DNA of 64,000 nucleotides, taken from positions 3,271,001 to 3,335,000 of the forward strand of contig NZ_CP129970.2 of NCBI RefSeq assembly GCF_030503895.2. The letters are read 5' to 3'. Below are positions 54,158-63,829 of the stretch, in pieces. Made by a program: the position numbers and the translations under genes. Every line of letters begins with the position of its first letter. Within the stretch, counting starts at the first letter, position 1. The DNA is from Marivirga arenosa. GTDB taxonomy: Bacteria > Bacteroidota > Bacteroidia > Cytophagales > Cyclobacteriaceae. The notes under the pieces were generated by a model that was not told where the DNA came from, did no database searches, and worked only from the letters and a program-made list of their open reading frames with translations.

Positions 54158-55414
54158 ATGTATAAAATCATCCTCATACCATTAGTAGCCTTAGTTTTTA
54201 TCTTGATCGACCTATACGTCTTTCAAGCCGTAAAAATTGCGGTTCAAAGCTTTTCTCCAATAGGGAAGAATATTGCTTTTGGTATTTATTGGGGGTTCAC
54301 AGCCATTACCTTATCAGGTTTTTTTCTTTATCATTTTACCAATCCTGATTTATTCTCAAGAATAGCACGCCAATTCATGTTGGTGGTCGTTTTTATGAAT
54401 TATATCTCGAAAACAGTTGCGCTACTCATATTATTGATAGGAGATGTTGTAAGGTTTGGACAATGGAGTTTTTATAAAATTTCGGATTTTATTAATAGTT
54501 CCAATGAAAGCGTAGAAGGAGAGAAAATTAGCCGGTCAGAGTTTTTTGCCAAAAGTGCATTGGTTGCAGGTAGTTTACCTTTGGCAGCTATGACATTTGG
54601 AATTATCTCAGGCGCTCATGATTACCGAATCCGTAGAAAATCTATTGTGATACCTGGTCTGCCAAAAGCCTGGCATGGTGTGAAAGTTGCCCAACTATCT
54701 GATATTCATAGTGGAAGTTTTTGGAATAAAATTGCAGTAGAAGGTGGGGTAGATATGCTTTTAGCAGAAAAGCCTGATATTGTATTTTTTACGGGTGACC
54801 TAGTCAATAATGAAGCGGATGAAGTAAAAAATTATGTCCCCATCTTTTCTAAATTAAAAGCGGATTTAGGCGTATATTCTACTTTAGGAAATCATGATTA
54901 TGGGGATTATAAAAGCTGGAGTAGTGAAAGAGCAAAAGCCCAAAATTTAGCAAATCTTAAAGAAGCTCATGGGATAATGGGTTGGGATTTATTAACTAAT
55001 GAGAATAGAATTTTAAAAGTTGATAAGGAACCACTTGCTATTTTAGGAGTTGAGAATTGGGGAGCAGGAAGATTTGCTAAATACGGTGATATAGCGAAAG
55101 CGCATCAAGGTACAGAGGGCTTGCCCGCAAAAATTCTATTATCACATGACCCTAGTCATTGGGACGCTCAAATTAGAAAAGACTATTCAGACATTGATTT
55201 AATGTTAGCGGGGCATACTCATGGTTTCCAGTTTGGTGTTGAGATTCCTGGTTTTAAATGGAGTCCATCCCAATATGTTTATAAGCAATGGGCAGGATTA
55301 TACGAGCAAGACAATCAAAAACTCTACGTTAACAGAGGCTATGGCTATTTAGGCTATCCTGGACGAATTGGTATCCCACCAGAGATTACTATTCTGGAGT
55401 TAAGGAGTGCTTAA
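54158..55414 (+). CDS. Membrane metallophosphoesterase
   Basis: The protein has 418 residues from ATG 54158 (MYKIILIPLVALVFILIDL). An in-frame codon at 54083 is not used, because the 25 extra residues come from the inverted repeat. Three to four N-terminal helices are followed by RSEFFAKSALVAGSLPLAA, which resembles a Tat-type signal but lacks the twin arginines. The calcineurin-like catalytic site is complete: AQLSDIHSGSF, VFFTGDLVNN, STLGNHDYGDY, LLSHDPSHWD and LAGHTHGFQF. It is similar to YkuE/YaeI-type phosphodiesterases and may act on lipid head groups or nucleotides. It probably depends on its own promoter. Confidence 0.92.
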   Translation: MYKIILIPLVALVFILIDLYVFQAVKIAVQSFSPIGKNIAFGIYWGFTAITLSGFFLYHFTNPDLFSRIARQFMLVVVFMNYISKTVALLILLIGDVVRFGQWSFYKISDFINSSNESVEGEKISRSEFFAKSALVAGSLPLAAMTFGIISGAHDYRIRRKSIVIPGLPKAWHGVKVAQLSDIHSGSFWNKIAVEGGVDMLLAEKPDIVFFTGDLVNNEADEVKNYVPIFSKLKADLGVYSTLGNHDYGDYKSWSSERAKAQNLANLKEAHGIMGWDLLTNENRILKVDKEPLAILGVENWGAGRFAKYGDIAKAHQGTEGLPAKILLSHDPSHWDAQIRKDYSDIDLMLAGHTHGFQFGVEIPGFKWSPSQYVYKQWAGLYEQDNQKLYVNRGYGYLGYPGRIGIPPEITILELRSA

Positions 55415-55550
55415 TCATAGGAAAGTTGTTACTGTAAGATTATATATTAAGTACTGATTTCTAAAACTTTATATACTCTAAATTTTCTTCTTCAATCTAT
55501 TTTTCTTCTAATAATTAATAACTATCATTGCCGTTTGAAATTAATTACAA

Positions 55551-56816
55551 ATGAAGATAACTTTACTTACTCTATTACTGTCAACCTTTACCTTATTTAA
55601 TCATGTTCAAGCGCAAATCACTGAATGGCAATCCATTTCTAATTTCCCCGGAACGGCTAGAGGTAGTGTGTCATCCTTTGTGATAGGAGATACTGCTTAT
55701 GTTGGCTTGGGTCATGCCAATGGAACTTATTACGATGATTTCTATAAATATGATGTTGAAAATGATGTTTGGACTCCAATAAATGATTTCCCTGGAGCTG
55801 CCCGTTCATCTGCTGTAGCATTTGTATCAAATGGAAAAGCTTATGTAGGTACTGGATATGATGCTGATAACAGCTTTGCTGATTTTTATGAGTATGATCC
55901 TGCCACAAGTAATTGGCAAAGTATAGCTAGTATTCCAACCGAAAGAAGCAGTGCTTCAAGTTTTGTGATAAATAACATTGGATATGTTGGATTAGGTAGT
56001 GGAGCAAGCGAACAGTTAAGTAATTTTTACAAATATGATTCCACTTTAGATCAGTGGGACCCAATTGCTGGAATTGGTACAGATAACAAAAGAATGAACG
56101 CCATTGGGTTCTCGTCAAATGGTAAAGGCTTTATAACGTCTGGAAATGATGGATCCTTCACTTTTTCAGATTTAAGATCTTACGATCCTAATAGTGATAC
56201 TTGGAATGAAGAAATATTTGCAACTTATAATTTGAGTAGCTTATCGAAAAATTCAGTTTACCAAGATGAAAACGGTTTTGTACATATTTTAAAAACCGGT
56301 GGTGAAGAGGTAATTATAGATCTTTCTGATAATTCAACAACCTCAGAAGCTTCATATTTTACAGATGAAAGAAGTAGTCCAATCGTTCTGAAAATAAATG
56401 ATGAGATTATTTCAGGTTTAGGCTATACTGGATTTGTATTTGATATTGAATATCAAGGAACTTTTCAAAAGCTGGTTACAATTGAACCACCAATTGCACC
56501 TTCTTTAAATGATAATTATTCATGGGGTAAAAATACTACAGATGGTGAGTATACTTATATTAGTTGGACTAATAATGAGTCAGGTAATTTTGATGGTAAT
56601 ATTATATACCTTTCAAATGGTGATAATACTAATTATAGACCAATTGATACAGTTTGGTACAGTCAAACTTATTTTTATATCCCAAATTCTGAGGTTGATA
56701 TCAATACTAAACATTATGTAAAAGTAGCGGCATACAAAGGAGTACAAGCAGTTTCATCAAATGAAATTAGCTTTTATCCTGTTTTTAGAGAAGGACAAAT
56801 CAACACTCCTGTTTAG
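55551..56816 (+). CDS. Exported kelch-repeat protein, frameshifted from its T9SS domain
   Basis: The protein has 421 residues with a signal peptide (LLLSTFTLFNHVQAQ). About five kelch-type blades are visible in residues 25-300, each with a glycine-valine strand pair and a YxYDxxxxxW end (YKYDVENDVWTPI, YEYDPATSNWQSI, YKYDSTLDQWDPI, RSYDPNSDTWNEE), forming a beta-propeller. Residues 310-415 look like an FN3-type domain. The chain stops at 56816, but one base out of frame the sequence continues directly into a T9SS sorting domain (56831-57061). Adding a single T to the run at 56812-56814 would restore the reading. As written, the protein would be exported but lack its sorting signal. Confidence 0.85.
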   Translation: MKITLLTLLLSTFTLFNHVQAQITEWQSISNFPGTARGSVSSFVIGDTAYVGLGHANGTYYDDFYKYDVENDVWTPINDFPGAARSSAVAFVSNGKAYVGTGYDADNSFADFYEYDPATSNWQSIASIPTERSSASSFVINNIGYVGLGSGASEQLSNFYKYDSTLDQWDPIAGIGTDNKRMNAIGFSSNGKGFITSGNDGSFTFSDLRSYDPNSDTWNEEIFATYNLSSLSKNSVYQDENGFVHILKTGGEEVIIDLSDNSTTSEASYFTDERSSPIVLKINDEIISGLGYTGFVFDIEYQGTFQKLVTIEPPIAPSLNDNYSWGKNTTDGEYTYISWTNNESGNFDGNIIYLSNGDNTNYRPIDTVWYSQTYFYIPNSEVDINTKHYVKVAAYKGVQAVSSNEISFYPVFREGQINTPV

Positions 56817-56830
56817 CTGTTAATCCTTAT

Positions 56831-57061
56831 TTGGATGCTGAAATCAGTATTTATCCAAATCCGGCTAATGAATTCGTGAATTTCAGCTTAGGAGAAAATA
56901 TAATTTCAAAGCAAATTCAGGTTCTAAATGTTAATGGTAAGTTTGTGAAAACTGTAAAGTCTAATGATAGGGTTGACCTTTCTAATCTTCCACCTGGTTT
57001 ATACTTTGTAAGATTTAGGACCAATCATGGCGAAACAACTAAAAAGCTGATAAAGAGATAG
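56831..57061 (+). pseudogene. T9SS type A C-terminal sorting domain, detached by a frameshift
   Basis: These 76 residues are a typical type A sorting domain: AEISIYPNPANEFVNFSLGE, then IQVLNVNGKFVKTVKS, NLPPGLYFVRF, and the basic tail TTKKLIKR. They begin at a TTG codon, with no signal peptide and no sensible ribosome site, so this is not an independent gene. The frame is open back to 56789 and joins naturally to the kelch protein through VLAVNPYLDAE if one T is inserted near 56813. Either the gene is a recent pseudogene or the base call is wrong. Confidence 0.8.
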
Positions 57062-57177
57062 GTGTTTTATAAAACAATTCAAAATCATGAATAGGTAAAA
57101 TGTTCATACATTCTTTATTTATATAATTATTTATATTAGCTAAACGCATTGAACCATTAAAATAAACTATCAATCTA

Positions 57178-57606
57178 TTGAAATTCATTTATTATTTAGT
57201 GATTACTATTTTATTCTATTCATGTAGTAATAAATCCAATTCGAAAACTGTAGTTCAGTCTGAATCTCAGCAACATTCTGTTGAAGAGTATTTTGGTCCT
57301 AACATACCACCAGAGTTTGTACGTTTAAAAGCTATAATTTTAGAAAATCCCCAAGAACAAAATAAAAATATTACCGGAGTAAAAATTAAAATTAAAGTAG
57401 TCGAAATATTCGGCTACGGATCTTCTTTTGGTAAGCCTATCATGATAAATGACACAATATTTTCTTCTTTAAATTTTGGAGAAGATAGCATTGAAAAAAA
57501 TGCCATTAGTTCCCTTAAAAAAGGAACTTCCATTATCGTTGAAATGCAAGGAAATCCTATTATTCAAAATGACTATTCAATTTATAAACTAATAATAACC
57601 AAATGA
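57178..57606 (+). CDS. Small lipoprotein of unknown function before the giant T9SS protein
   Basis: The protein has 142 residues with a lipoprotein signal (KFIYYLVITILFYSC, cysteine at residue 16). The start is TTG at 57178. The mature part is short and beta-like, with GVKIKIKVVEIFGYGSSFGK and a later KGTSIIVEMQGNP segment. This hints at an OB-like or Ig-like fold, but I recognise no family. The ATGA at its end is shared with the start of the 2050-aa gene, so the two are translated together and may work together on the surface. Confidence 0.72.
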   Translation: MKFIYYLVITILFYSCSNKSNSKTVVQSESQQHSVEEYFGPNIPPEFVRLKAIILENPQEQNKNITGVKIKIKVVEIFGYGSSFGKPIMINDTIFSSLNFGEDSIEKNAISSLKKGTSIIVEMQGNPIIQNDYSIYKLIITK

Positions 57607-60600
57607 GAATATTTACAAAACTATCAATGTTTGTTTTTTTATTTGGGATGATCACTGTGTTTGTAGCAGATGCTCAAAGCCCTATTAAAAATGATGAACA
57701 ACCTACTAGAGTAAATTATAAAAGGCTTACCACGGATCCTAATAGCGAATTTTATAATAAAAATATTAAGAGGGTCAAAGATAATGTAGTGGAAAGATAC
57801 AATTTCAACTTTAGTAGATTGAAAGACCCGGCTACAGGAAAGATTCCAAATAATATTCGGGCTCTTGAATTGGAATATGTTTTATCTCCTAGTAGTAGAC
57901 TTCAGAAAAGTGATGAAGAGCTTAAAAGAATGCAAAGTGATGTCAATATTCAAACGGCAAATGGTGATATCATAAGTGCATGGGTCAATAGAGGTCCTTA
58001 TAATGTTGGAGGACGAACCCGAGCTTTGGCGATAGATTTGAATGATGAAAATATTATTCTGGCGGGTGGAGTTTCAGGGGGTATGTGGAGATCAACTGAT
58101 CAGGGTACTACATGGACCAGAGTTTCTACAGCCGATCAACATCCAACTGTAACAGATGTAGAGCAAGACCCTCGGTTGGGCTTTAGAGATACTTGGTATT
58201 ATAGTTCAGGAGAAAGAATAGGTGCCAGTCAAAGTGCTCGGAATGGAGCTGCTTTTTTACAAGGAAATGGAGTTTATAAATCTACTGATAATGGATTAAG
58301 TTGGTCGGTGCTTTCAGCAACTGCCAACAGTACTCCGCAGTCTTTTGATAACGCTTTTGATTTGATTTTTAATGTAGAAGTGAATCCAGTAAATGGTGAC
58401 CTTTATGTTGCTACCTCTCAGGGAATCTACCGCTCCACTGATGGCGGAACATCATTCACTGAAGTATTACCAGCTGAATTCGATAATTTCTCCGACATCC
58501 ATATTACTAGTTCAGGGGTCATTTATGCTGCTTTAGATAGTGATGGAGGTAATGGTACCAATGGTGGAGTATATAGAACTACGGATGGAGCTATAGGAAC
58601 TTGGACAAATATTACAGCTACAGATTTTCCTGCTGCATATGGCAGAACTGTGTTATATACTGCACCTTCTAATGAAGATATTTTATATGTATTAGCAGCA
58701 AATACTTCCACCGCGCCAGTGGGTCATGACTTTTGGAAGTACACTTACATTTCAGGTGATGGAACAGATACTGGAGGAAGCTGGGATGATAGATCTGCAA
58801 ATTTACCTAATATAGGTGGTCCTGTGGGTAGTTATAATTCTCAAGGTGGATATGATATGTATGTAAGAGTTCACCCAACTGATCCAAATCGGGTATTTAT
58901 TGGGGGAACTAATATTTATAGATCAGATGATGGCTTCGCTACAGCATCTGGTGAATGGGTAGCGGGTTATTCCACAAACAATGATGTGAGCTTATATACA
59001 AATCATCACCCTGATCAGCATAGTTTTGAATTTTTTCCATCTGATCCTGATAAAGTAATAACTGGACATGATGGTGGTATTAGTATTACAAATAATATTT
59101 TGGGAGATAATGGTACCATAGAACCTGTAGATTGGATATGGATGAATAATGGATATTTAACTACTCAGGTATATGCCCTTTCTATAGGTCCAGGAGATCA
59201 ACTAATGGCTGGATTTCAAGATAATAGTACTTGGTTCACAAATAATACTAATCCAACAGATAGCTGGGTTGATGTCTTTAGTGGTGACGGTTCGTATAAC
59301 GCCTTCAATAATGATGGAACAGTTCGTTATGTGTCTTCACAAAGAGGAAATGTTTACAGAGTTACTTATTCGGATGCTAATACTGCTGTAGCAACTTCAT
59401 TTCAGTCAATCTCTCCAGCTACTGGTTTATTTGTAGCTCCATTTGAGTTAGATCCTAACAATGATCAGATCATGTACTATGCGGCCGCTAATTACCTATG
59501 GAGAAATGATGATTTGACAAATGCCACTGCGTCCATTGGTTGGACACAATTAACCAATGCGGCTGCTATCAATAATGTTTCCATAATGGGAATATCAACA
59601 GAGCCTGCAAACATTGTTTATTTTGGTACTACTTCTGGCGAAATATACAGAATAGATAATGCCAACACGGGAAACCCTACTGCTGTTGATATCTACTCTT
59701 CGGCCGATTTACCCTCCGCAAATGTTTCTAGTATAGATGTTAATCCGTACAATGCAGATGATGTGGTCGTAACTTTTTCAAACTATAACGTAAAAAGTAT
59801 CTTCCAAACATTAGATGGTGGTTCAACTTGGTCGAACATAAGCGGTAATCTTGAAGAAAATGCTGATGGTACAGGAAATGGTCCTTCGGTCCGGTGGGCT
59901 ACTCGTGTGGGGAATAGCGATAGATATTTCGTAGGTACTTCCACTGGTTTATATTCAACTACCACATTAGATGGTACTTCAACTGTTTGGACTCAGGAGA
60001 ATTTAGGCGGAATTAATAATGCCATCGTAGAGCAAATAAGGGTAAGAAATTCGGATGGTCTTGTAGTAGCAGGAACGCATGGCAACGGTCTGTACTCTGC
60101 TACATTTGAAGTTAGTGAGCCAGATGTGATCTTGCAAAATCCGATAGCTGATATTGTGTTAGATGCTAATTCGGCAGATGAAATTATTGATATCAGCACT
60201 GTTTTTGCATCAAATACTGATCCTATTCAAAGTATTACAGTAAGCGTTGACAGTAATGATAATACAGATTTACTGTCTGCTAGTATATCTGGAGATGATT
60301 TAACTTTATCTCTTCTTGCTGATCAATTCGGAGATGCGTTAATTACCTTAAAAGGGACTGACGAAAATGGTGAATTTGCTTACTCTTCTTTCACAGTAAC
60401 AGTAATTCCGCCACCAATTACAAGTTTTCCTTACACCTATGACTTTGAAACTACATTGCCAGCAGGATGGAATACTAGTGGAACGATGTCTTGGGTATTT
60501 GGAAATGGAGAAACTCCATCATCAGGTACTGGTCCACAAGTTGATAATACTCTTGGTACTAGTTCCGGAACCTATTTATTTAGTGAATCTTCTAGTCCAA

Positions 60601-63600
60601 TAATTCAAGGTGATGAAGCAATTCTTACAACAAGAAAAATAGATGTTTCTGCATTGTCAAGTCCTAGGTTGCAGTTTTTCTACCATATGCATGGAAATGC
60701 TATGGGAACATTAAAAGTTGAAGTAGAAGATCTAACGAATGCATCTACAACTGAGATTTTTAGTATTTCTGGTCAGCAACAAATGAATCAAAATGATCCT
60801 TTTCTGCCTCCTTCTGGGGTGGGTCTAGATTTATCTTCTTTCACTGGCTCAGTGATAGAAGTGAAGTTCATAGCAGTAAGAGGCAGCAGCTTTACGAGTG
60901 ATATTGCAATTGATGATATTAGTATTGATGAACAACCATCAAGAGATGTGGGGATAGTTGATATCGAAATTTCAAATGATCCTTTCTTCGGCAGTGATGA
61001 AGCCGTTACTGTAGCAGTGGTCAATAACGGATCAGATACGCAATCTAGTTTTGATGTATCTTATGTTTTCAATGGAGAGACTCCAGTAACAGAGAGCTTT
61101 ACCTCAAGCATTGCTTCGGGAGATACGCTTTATTATAGCTTTTCAACTACTCTTGATTTATCGGAGGCTATTGATTTCTCAATTCAAGCCTACACTTCAT
61201 TATCAGGTGATTTGATTGCAGATAATGACACTACATTAGAAAATTTTAGAAAAGCAGAGCTAATCACTAGCTTACCATATTCAGAAAGTTTTGAAAACGG
61301 AGCAGCTGAATGGTATTCGCAGGGAGCAATAAATAGCTGGGAACTAGGTGCTCCTGACAATACAATTATTGAATCAGCAAGCGATGGTGAAACTGCATGG
61401 GTTACTAATTTGACAGGAACTTATTTAAATAATGAGGAGTCATATGTTTATTCTCCATATTTTGATTTATCATCCTTAACAAATCCAGCGATTCAGTTTG
61501 ATTTAATTGCAGCATCAGAGAGTAATTACGATGGAACTATTTTAGAATATACGCTGGATAGAGGCACTACATGGAATAAGTTAGGTGATTTTGGAGATCC
61601 TGATAATTGGTATAATGAAGCAACAGTGAGTGCCCACAACAATACTGCTGCATGGGACAACAATAATTCAGGCTGGGTAACTGCTAGCAGACTAATGTCT
61701 GAGGTTATGGGTGAATCAGAAGTAGGATTTCGGTTTAAATTTGCTACTGATGGTTCAGTAACTCGAGAGGGCTTTGCTTTCGATGATTTGAGAATCCTAG
61801 ACTTAGTTCCTCCCCAAAGTTTAACTGCTTCAGATATTTCCGATTCGGGCTTCCTTCTTACTTGGAACTCTGCGGATCTGGTAGATGAATATATTCTTGA
61901 AGTGTCAAACGATAATTTTGTTTCAAACTTAGCAAATTACGATGAGATTACCATTTCTGGTAATAGCTTTCAAGTGATAGGGTTAACTAGAACCACTACC
62001 TATCAAGTAAGATTAAAATCTAAACTTACTGATAATTATGTTTCTGAGACTGTTGAATTAAGTGGAGGGGTTACAACTTTGTTGGGAACGCCAATCGCGA
62101 CCTCAGCTACCAATATTACAACCAATAGTTTTACAGCAAATTGGGATGTTTTTTCAGGTGCTGTATCTTATAATCTTGAAGTCTCAGAAGATGACTTTGC
62201 AACTAATCTAGCCAGTTATGATCAAGTAAGTGTAACTAGCACCTCTTTTGATATTACTGGTTTAGAAGCTAGTACTGTGTATAAATATAGATTAACTGCT
62301 GATTTAGGAGCACAAGAAACTGGGGTATCAAATGTTATTTTGGTTACCACAGAAAGTTTAGCTCCAGAAAGTCCATCTAACTTAACTTTAACTGAAGATA
62401 ATGGCGATGTTCAATTGAATTGGACAGATAATTCCGATGATGAAGATGAGTTTATAATTGAAAGAAAGGTTGGAGATGAATCTGATTTTTCATTATTAGA
62501 GACCTTATCAACTGATGCCACCACCTTCACCGATGAAGATGTGGCTATTAATGTAACACATAGCTATCGAATATATGCTAAAAATGTCTTTGGTAATTCA
62601 GAATATTCTAATGTTGAGCAAATTGTAGTCATACCTGCTGTTCCTGAAGCTCCAGATAATTTAATCGCAACCTTAGAGTCAAATCATATACTATTAACTT
62701 GGAGTGATAACTCTGATAACGAAACAAGCTTTGTAATTAGAAGAAAGTTAATGGGAGATACAGATTTTATTTCGGTAGATACTTTGGCAGCCGATGTGAA
62801 CTCATACGAAGATATCGAAATTGAAAACAATACTACTTATTACTACCATGTAATAGCTATCAATATTACTTCAGTATCCGATTTATCTAATGAAATTACT
62901 ATTTTAACAAAAGCTGAAGTTCCGACCGCAATTCAAGGTCAGAATATTTCTTCAACATCTTTTGTTGCTTCTTGGAATGATGTTGGAGAAAATGTTAGTT
63001 ATGAATTGGAAGTATCTAGTGATAATTTTCAGAATCTTTTGGATAACTATGCCAGTATTCAGTTTGATGAAAACAATATAACAGTGAATGGACTAGACCC
63101 TGCTACTAATTATCAGTACAGAGTTAGATCGTATAATGATGCTGGATTATCTGATTACTCAAACACAATTGTTGTTACCACTTTAGATGTTTTGCCAGCT
63201 GCACCGTCTGATCTAACTGCAGAGTATTCGAATAATCAAATTGTTTTAGATTGGATAGATAATGCAGATAATGAAGATGAATATGTAATTGAACGAAAAT
63301 TAGGTCAAAATGAATTTGAAGTTATTGCAACTTTAGATGCAAATCAAACTACTTATTCTGATGAGCTTATATCTGAAGGAGAGGATATTTCTTATAAAGT
63401 TATGGCTGTTAATTCTATAGGAAGTTCGGAATATTCTAATGTGGCTTTAGTGCCATTTGAAGTTACTTCTAATACTGCTGCAGAACTTATGAGAAGTTTT
63501 AAGATATTCCCTAATCCTTCAAAAGGAAATTTTGAGTTAGCTTTAAGTTCTGAATATCGCATAAAAAATATTAAAGTGATAGACTTATCAGGCAGATTGA

Positions 63601-63755
63601 TAGTGTCAAAAGATTACGGAATTAATAATCAGAATAGCATAGACAAAAAAGAACACTATACTTTAGATATAACTGATCAAAGACCAGGAATTTATTTATT
63701 ATATGTAGAAACAGCGAGTAATGACTTAATAATTAAAAAGATTATTAAGAATTAA
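57603..63755 (+). CDS. Giant T9SS-secreted protein with BNR/sortilin-like, MAM-like and FN3 domains
   Basis: The protein has 2050 residues with a signal peptide (LSMFVFLFGMITVFVADAQ). Domains in order are a sortilin/BNR-type propeller region (about 120-835) with at least seven repeats such as MWRSTDQGTTWTRVS, VYKSTDNGLSWSVL and IYRSTDGGTSFTEV; a cadherin-like unit (about 840-940); and a MAM-like domain (943-1110). A CARDB-like unit (1115-1215) and a second MAM-like domain (1226-1400) follow, then six FN3 repeats (1401-1955) of two types. A T9SS type A sorting domain (1965-2050) ends the chain, starting FKIFPNPSKGNF and ending in IIKKIIKN. It is exported by type IX secretion and attached to or released from the surface; the ligand is unknown. 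It overlaps the lipoprotein gene by 4 bp. Confidence 0.92.
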   Translation: MRIFTKLSMFVFLFGMITVFVADAQSPIKNDEQPTRVNYKRLTTDPNSEFYNKNIKRVKDNVVERYNFNFSRLKDPATGKIPNNIRALELEYVLSPSSRLQKSDEELKRMQSDVNIQTANGDIISAWVNRGPYNVGGRTRALAIDLNDENIILAGGVSGGMWRSTDQGTTWTRVSTADQHPTVTDVEQDPRLGFRDTWYYSSGERIGASQSARNGAAFLQGNGVYKSTDNGLSWSVLSATANSTPQSFDNAFDLIFNVEVNPVNGDLYVATSQGIYRSTDGGTSFTEVLPAEFDNFSDIHITSSGVIYAALDSDGGNGTNGGVYRTTDGAIGTWTNITATDFPAAYGRTVLYTAPSNEDILYVLAANTSTAPVGHDFWKYTYISGDGTDTGGSWDDRSANLPNIGGPVGSYNSQGGYDMYVRVHPTDPNRVFIGGTNIYRSDDGFATASGEWVAGYSTNNDVSLYTNHHPDQHSFEFFPSDPDKVITGHDGGISITNNILGDNGTIEPVDWIWMNNGYLTTQVYALSIGPGDQLMAGFQDNSTWFTNNTNPTDSWVDVFSGDGSYNAFNNDGTVRYVSSQRGNVYRVTYSDANTAVATSFQSISPATGLFVAPFELDPNNDQIMYYAAANYLWRNDDLTNATASIGWTQLTNAAAINNVSIMGISTEPANIVYFGTTSGEIYRIDNANTGNPTAVDIYSSADLPSANVSSIDVNPYNADDVVVTFSNYNVKSIFQTLDGGSTWSNISGNLEENADGTGNGPSVRWATRVGNSDRYFVGTSTGLYSTTTLDGTSTVWTQENLGGINNAIVEQIRVRNSDGLVVAGTHGNGLYSATFEVSEPDVILQNPIADIVLDANSADEIIDISTVFASNTDPIQSITVSVDSNDNTDLLSASISGDDLTLSLLADQFGDALITLKGTDENGEFAYSSFTVTVIPPPITSFPYTYDFETTLPAGWNTSGTMSWVFGNGETPSSGTGPQVDNTLGTSSGTYLFSESSSPIIQGDEAILTTRKIDVSALSSPRLQFFYHMHGNAMGTLKVEVEDLTNASTTEIFSISGQQQMNQNDPFLPPSGVGLDLSSFTGSVIEVKFIAVRGSSFTSDIAIDDISIDEQPSRDVGIVDIEISNDPFFGSDEAVTVAVVNNGSDTQSSFDVSYVFNGETPVTESFTSSIASGDTLYYSFSTTLDLSEAIDFSIQAYTSLSGDLIADNDTTLENFRKAELITSLPYSESFENGAAEWYSQGAINSWELGAPDNTIIESASDGETAWVTNLTGTYLNNEESYVYSPYFDLSSLTNPAIQFDLIAASESNYDGTILEYTLDRGTTWNKLGDFGDPDNWYNEATVSAHNNTAAWDNNNSGWVTASRLMSEVMGESEVGFRFKFATDGSVTREGFAFDDLRILDLVPPQSLTASDISDSGFLLTWNSADLVDEYILEVSNDNFVSNLANYDEITISGNSFQVIGLTRTTTYQVRLKSKLTDNYVSETVELSGGVTTLLGTPIATSATNITTNSFTANWDVFSGAVSYNLEVSEDDFATNLASYDQVSVTSTSFDITGLEASTVYKYRLTADLGAQETGVSNVILVTTESLAPESPSNLTLTEDNGDVQLNWTDNSDDEDEFIIERKVGDESDFSLLETLSTDATTFTDEDVAINVTHSYRIYAKNVFGNSEYSNVEQIVVIPAVPEAPDNLIATLESNHILLTWSDNSDNETSFVIRRKLMGDTDFISVDTLAADVNSYEDIEIENNTTYYYHVIAINITSVSDLSNEITILTKAEVPTAIQGQNISSTSFVASWNDVGENVSYELEVSSDNFQNLLDNYASIQFDENNITVNGLDPATNYQYRVRSYNDAGLSDYSNTIVVTTLDVLPAAPSDLTAEYSNNQIVLDWIDNADNEDEYVIERKLGQNEFEVIATLDANQTTYSDELISEGEDISYKVMAVNSIGSSEYSNVALVPFEVTSNTAAELMRSFKIFPNPSKGNFELALSSEYRIKNIKVIDLSGRLIVSKDYGINNQNSIDKKEHYTLDITDQRPGIYLLYVETASNDLIIKKIIKN

Positions 63756-63776
63756 AGTAAAATGAGACACATAAAC

Positions 63777-63812
63777 AAAAAAGCCTCTGAATTTTAATTC
63801 AGAGGCTTTTTT
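63777..63812. terminator. Bidirectional intrinsic terminator
   Basis: GCCTCTGAAT (63783-63792) pairs with ATTCAGAGGC (63797-63806), flanked by an A-run on the left and TTTTTT on the right, between the convergent giant T9SS gene and the cyclophilin gene. Confidence 0.88.
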
Positions 63813-63829
63813 GATCGCTTTTTGAGATT

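Noticed and set aside
55657-56118. Minus-strand open frames across the kelch gene rich in H and Q
   Set aside because: They are antisense shadows of the plus-strand kelch codons and lack starts, ribosome sites and any family likeness.
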